Positions 59,441 to 64,000 of a stretch of DNA of 64,000 nucleotides are shown piece after piece. The DNA is from Hypomesus transpacificus (Eukaryota; Chordata; Actinopteri; Osmeriformes; Osmeridae): contig NW_025813761.1 in the NCBI RefSeq assembly GCF_021917145.1, positions 159,936-223,935 on the forward strand, given 5' to 3'. The notes under the pieces were generated by a model. It saw only the letters and a program-made list of their open reading frames with translations, was not told the origin of the DNA and ran no database searches. The translations under genes were made by a program, and so were the position numbers. Numbering within the stretch: position 1 is the first letter of the stretch; the number at the start of each line of letters is the position of its first letter.

Positions 59441-62400
59441 GTATATTAGTATTATTTTTATTGCATCATGCTTTATTTTCCTTGTATGCTGATACTTTCG
59501 CCATAAAGTACAATCAACAAAAATAAATACCACGGTCTGTAAATGTGTGTAATTTGATTTGGAAATGAACAATTACAAGAAGAAAAAGAAAAGAATGGAA
59601 AGATCTAGATCTTTCCCACAAATTCCAATTCCACTCTATAACTGCGACTTTCACACAAGCATCAGGAGGGCTTTACACTTTATATGTAACTGCCCCTTTT
59701 CACTCCATAGACTATTCTCAAGGGGTGTCCTTTGTCCTTTTCGCTGTGTGAGAGGTGTCGGCCCCTTAGACACCTGTAGAGAAACCAAGACCAGGGTACA
59801 ACACAGATGGGTCTGTGGGGGAAGAGACCCACCCTACAAAAGAGTCCTGGTACAAAACACACCCCCCCTCATCATGTTGTGTCCTGATATAGAGGACTGT
59901 CCGCGGTCCCTCCGGTTTCCCTCTGTGGCGAGGACATAAGCATGTACACCTCAAAATAGTCACAGACACACACACACACAATTACACAAGCAACACATGC
60001 ACAATCCCAAGTACAAACGTTTTTCTCTCACAGATACACTCATACCAACACACACGCGCGAGCACACACACACACACACGTTTGGTCCCTAAACATATGC
60101 AGATTGTGTGTGACGGTTGGCATTGGGATGCTGTTAAGTGTGATGTATTCCAGCTGACAGGATGAGGACAGCCGGCCGTGAACACACACACACACACACA
60201 CCCCCGACCATACCTGGAACTCTCTCAATCAAGGTCTGGAACTCAACAGTCCACTGCAGCCAGCCATCCCTCCACATTTTCCTCCTCCCAGCCACTGTTA
60301 AAAAGTCATATCATGATGCCTATAGTATTTGTTTGATATTCAGTTGTTTTACATGGAATGCAAGCAGGGCTCCATTCATAACAAGAGAACCTCTGTTGGT
60401 GAGAGAAATAGAACTGACGGGCAGAATCTTTGTTACCATAGAACAGGGCCCCATGGATGTTCCGCAAATTGCAGTATTTATATTGCTGGGGGGAAAAAAC
60501 TGAAAAAAGTAATCAAGCCTTAACTACTCGTTTACATTTGGGAGTTTCTGCTATCTTACTCATTTGACTAATCAGTAATAGTTTGATAGTTTCATTTAAT
60601 AGTTTGTATTTATTAACAACGGGAAAAACCCATCGAGACAATAATTTACAATCCCTGCACACACGATGAAATAAAACAGCAGAGTACTTAATGATAATGA
60701 TTCACGGAAACAAAACCATAACGGGCGCTCCACTCTGTATTCGCTGTGATGCGTCCCTTCTGCCGTATGTGCACCAGGACTGCCCCTGTGTGCTCAATAT
60801 TTAAATCATGTGTTTCATGGAGGGGAGGAGGCTTAGTGTAATTGACAGCTCTTTCGAGACACTCACGTATTTATTTAACTAGTTATTCAAATAGATAAAC
60901 AATATGCTATAGGCCACCGCTGGTGATATGTTCTAGATGAGAGATTCACACATACACTTGGTGGTTTATATCCGCAAATGTATTAAAAGTCACGAGTGGA
61001 AACGCGCGTGGTCCTCGCTCCTCGGCAACAGTAAGTTAAGACTGAACGACGCTGATATTCTGATAATAACGAGGAAGAGAATGGTTGGCCCAGTTTACTC
61101 AGAGCGCCTGAGGAATTCCTTTTATTAAACATCATAAGCTTCACGTGGCGAAAACCAGCACTGATGCAACGGGTTCTGATCAAACTTTGATTGTTTACTT
61201 ATGGGTTGGTTTCTCAATGCCCTCTTCTTGAAGAATTCAAGAGATCTTTTGGGGAGGAGAGGTACTTGCACCCCCCCCCCCCCCCAACACACACAACCCC
61301 CTCAGAGAATCCTTTCCCAACCCAGAACCCCTATGCAATGAACTGCTTATTAAATATGAATTTATGAAGTGAGGCTTCTTCTTGTTCAGCTACTTCAGCG
61401 CCTAAAACCCTCTCTTCTTTAAATTATTCATTTATTCACATGAATCCGACTTTTGAGGACAATTTATCTTTTCTGTCTCATTCTTTCCATTCAATCAATG
61501 AATTTGGGGTCCATGCTGTCTGATCGATCTGTGTTCTGTTGACACACTTTTGGAGAAAAATTATGTTTTTTGTTTGTATCTGTTTACTCACATAGCATGA
61601 ATAACAATGATGCATGTTCCATTGGAAACACATGGGTGAATTTCGTCACTGGCATTGGTGGTGAGTGTCTGTGTGATCTCTATCTCATTAGAATTCAGGA
61701 CAACCAAAACCCTGGCAGGCAGGCATGAGCAGGGACGGAGAAAGAAAAGAGAAACAGAGGGAGAGAAGAGGGGGGGGGGGCGAGAGAGTGAGAGAGGGAT
61801 GGAGAGAAGGAGAATGAGAGAGAATGAGAAAGGGGAAATGGGGTGAAGGGAGAGCATGAAAGAGAGATGGTGCATGTGTGTGCGTGTTTCTGTCTGTGTG
61901 TGCACATGTGTGTGTGTTTCTGTGTGTGCACGTGTGTGTGTTTCTGTGTGTGCATGTGTGTGTGTGTGTGTGTGTCATGCCTCAGTGTGCTCAGCCTGGC
62001 CCTACTCCTTCACTGCATATCATCTTGACTGGCGTACAACCATTTCCCCCCAGAAAGGGATTTATTCGCCATGAAAGTTTGCACAGACAAGGAATTTGCT
62101 TTGGCAGGAAGGTGCATACAATAAACATATAGGAATCTTACATTTAGATATATGGTCTAATAATACTAAGGATACATAAACTAGCAATACTAAGTGGAAT
62201 ACAATTAAAATAAAAATTACGACAAGGGAAGTTGGCATAGCGGCCTCACTTCCTGTCGGATCTCTGAGAAGACGGAACACTTCGTTCACAGGCGCTCTAA
62301 TTGTGCCTTCACTCCACCTGAACAACTGGCAACAGTCAGGTGCACCCACTTCATCCAATAGGAAACCACAGTGGGAGTCCGCAGGAGTGCAGAATCATCT

Positions 62401-63504
62401 AGACTCAGTCTGAACCTTGACCACCAATAGATTAACCTGTCCTTACCCCTATCTCCATCCCTGTACTAAAACATATCCCCCCTTCCCTCTTCCCTGTCCC
62501 CAGCTATATCCTTGTCCCCGTCTGTGCCCCCCCCCCCCCTCCAAAATGTCACATGGGTGCAGAATGAGAGGCCGAGCCCCTTCGCTCTCATTAGAATGCT
62601 CGGCGGCGGCTGGAGCCCCGACGAGGACTCGGCTGGGCTGCCGTGACGACGGAACAGGCTGGGGATCAACGGACGACATGGAAGTGTCCGCCATTTCCTC
62701 AGCCCGCAGGGATTAGCGGCAAATGCCAGCCTAGGCCAGCTGTCTTATCTCTGTCGTTCAGTCCTCACTCTCTTTCTCCCTCTCTTTCTCGCTCTCTCTT
62801 TCTTTCTTCCTCTCTTCCTCTCTTCCTCTCTTCCTCTCTCTCTCCCTCTCTCTCTCCTTCCCTCTCTTCCTCCCTCTCTTTTTCCCTCTCTCTCTCATTC
62901 ACATGCACACACACACACGCAGACGCACGCACACACACACACACACACACAGAGACAACCAGACTCATAGACCCATCCACACAAGGCCAAACAAGCACAT
63001 TCCTACACACAGTCATGCAAACACATTCACATACAGCTACTTGCACACACACATTAGAATTGCTACCACACATCCGATGCCCTACAGGACAAGCTTAGTC
63101 TGCTCATCATAGGAATTACCCAGAAGCCTCGGAGGACGGCTTGTGCGGTTGTGATAGGTGGAACAGTGATGCGGCTCATCGGCCTCCTCTGCTCTTCCTG
63201 TGATCAACAGTAATCGTCATAGAAACCCAGGCGAGAACTGCAGACAGCAACTGCCATTCAATGTCATGGGCGAGCAGGACTTTGTAAACTTTGCACTGTG
63301 ACTGACTGTGCGATAGCAAACCACGTTCACTGCAATTGTGATCTGTCAAACAAAGAGACCAGAAGTATCTGTAGATTTCTTTCTGTCCCAGTCTGGTAGA
63401 GGTGATTGTTCTGCTGAATCAATCTGTCAGGTCTACTGGAGGGGGTGGGGAGAGAGAGGCTTCACCCCCGTCTGTCTCTGTCTCTCTGTCTCTCTGTCTC
63501 TCTG

Positions 63505-63608
<104 letters not shown>

Positions 63609-63849
63609 CAATTTGGACCACATGACACACCATCAACACCATATGACCCTCCTACGCATGAATGTTCATACATAACCTAACACACACTGAATCATCAACA
63701 AACACAGGTGGAATTTTAAACCTCGAACAACACATTTCTCAAGCCAGACACTTAAATAGACTGTTAAATATTCCACTTATTGCATTTTATCTTGGTTCTA
63801 TATCACATATATTTTTTCTTTCTCTTTTACTCGGGAGAGGGGTCGAGGA

Positions 63850-64000
63850 AAGGAGATAAGGAGAGGAGATGAGAAGAGGAGATGAGGAGATGAGGAGAGT
63901 AGATGAGGAGAGGAGATGAGGACATGAGGACATGAGATGAGGAGAGGAGATGAGGAGATGAGGAGAGGAGATTAGGAGATGAGGAGATGAGGAGATGAGG
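63850..64000. repeat. Purine-rich gaggagatga repeat, reaching the window edge
   Basis: Irregular repeats of gagatgagga and gaggagagga run to the last base, so the array probably continues outside the window. Confidence 0.85.

Noticed and set aside
59559-59939. 126-codon plus-strand frame in the right end
   Set aside because: Compositionally random, with no domain, signal peptide or neighbouring exon.
62062-62358. 98-codon minus-strand frame with a hydrophobic stretch, considered as SERTM1-like
   Set aside because: The sequence around the hydrophobic stretch does not match the SERTM1 pattern recalled, and no supporting conservation could be seen.

Overview
The window looks like nuclear DNA of a teleost fish. 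The genes are split by GT-AG introns and surrounded by long GA/CT and CA microsatellites. Fish-type short interspersed elements with a tRNA-like head, hAT-like and foldback MITEs are common. The gene order dclk1 - ccdc169 - spart - ccna1, all on the minus strand, matches human 13q13.3 (DCLK1-SOHLH2-CCDC169-SPART-CCNA1). No SOHLH2-like gene was seen at its expected place.

Layout. 1-5298: intronic or flanking DNA of dclk1, mostly microsatellites. 5299-7326: the 5' end of dclk1 (minus), two coding exons plus likely non-coding 5' exon borders. 7327-11349: intergenic, with a CT-rich minisatellite near 8.3-8.6 kb. 11350-14340: ccdc169 (minus), six coding exons. 14.2-17.3 kb: a decayed partial tandem copy of the ccdc169/spart junction, ending exactly at a hAT-like terminus. 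18134-29109: complete spart (spartin, minus, seven coding exons). 30175-32158: complete ccna1 (cyclin A1, minus, seven coding exons).

On the plus strand lie four paralogues of a secreted, Thr/Pro-rich, mucin-like protein, called A-D here. A (22383-25883) sits inside spart intron 1. B is at 33654-40925, C at 42530-45707 and D at 54298-58947. All share the exon plan: signal peptide exon, six cysteine-containing exons, then a Thr/Pro repeat exon of very different length in each copy. B, C and D end with a short conserved C-terminal module; A has lost it. For every copy the inferred exons sum to a multiple of three, which supports the splice model. The Thr/Pro exon of B is 4.2 kb and contains a three-copy higher-order repeat of about 1164 bp.

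Between C and D are a three-domain C-type-lectin-like gene (48723-50916) and a broken copy of its last two domains (46905-47606). 59-64 kb holds a tRNA-derived SINE, microsatellites and no recognisable gene.

Overall, an old syntenic block of housekeeping and neuronal genes appears to have been invaded by a young tandem array of secreted glycoprotein genes and lectins. Segmental duplication and DNA transposons have broken and shuffled neighbouring exons. Exon borders were read by eye from splice consensus, reading phase and similarity recalled from memory; no database search was run.
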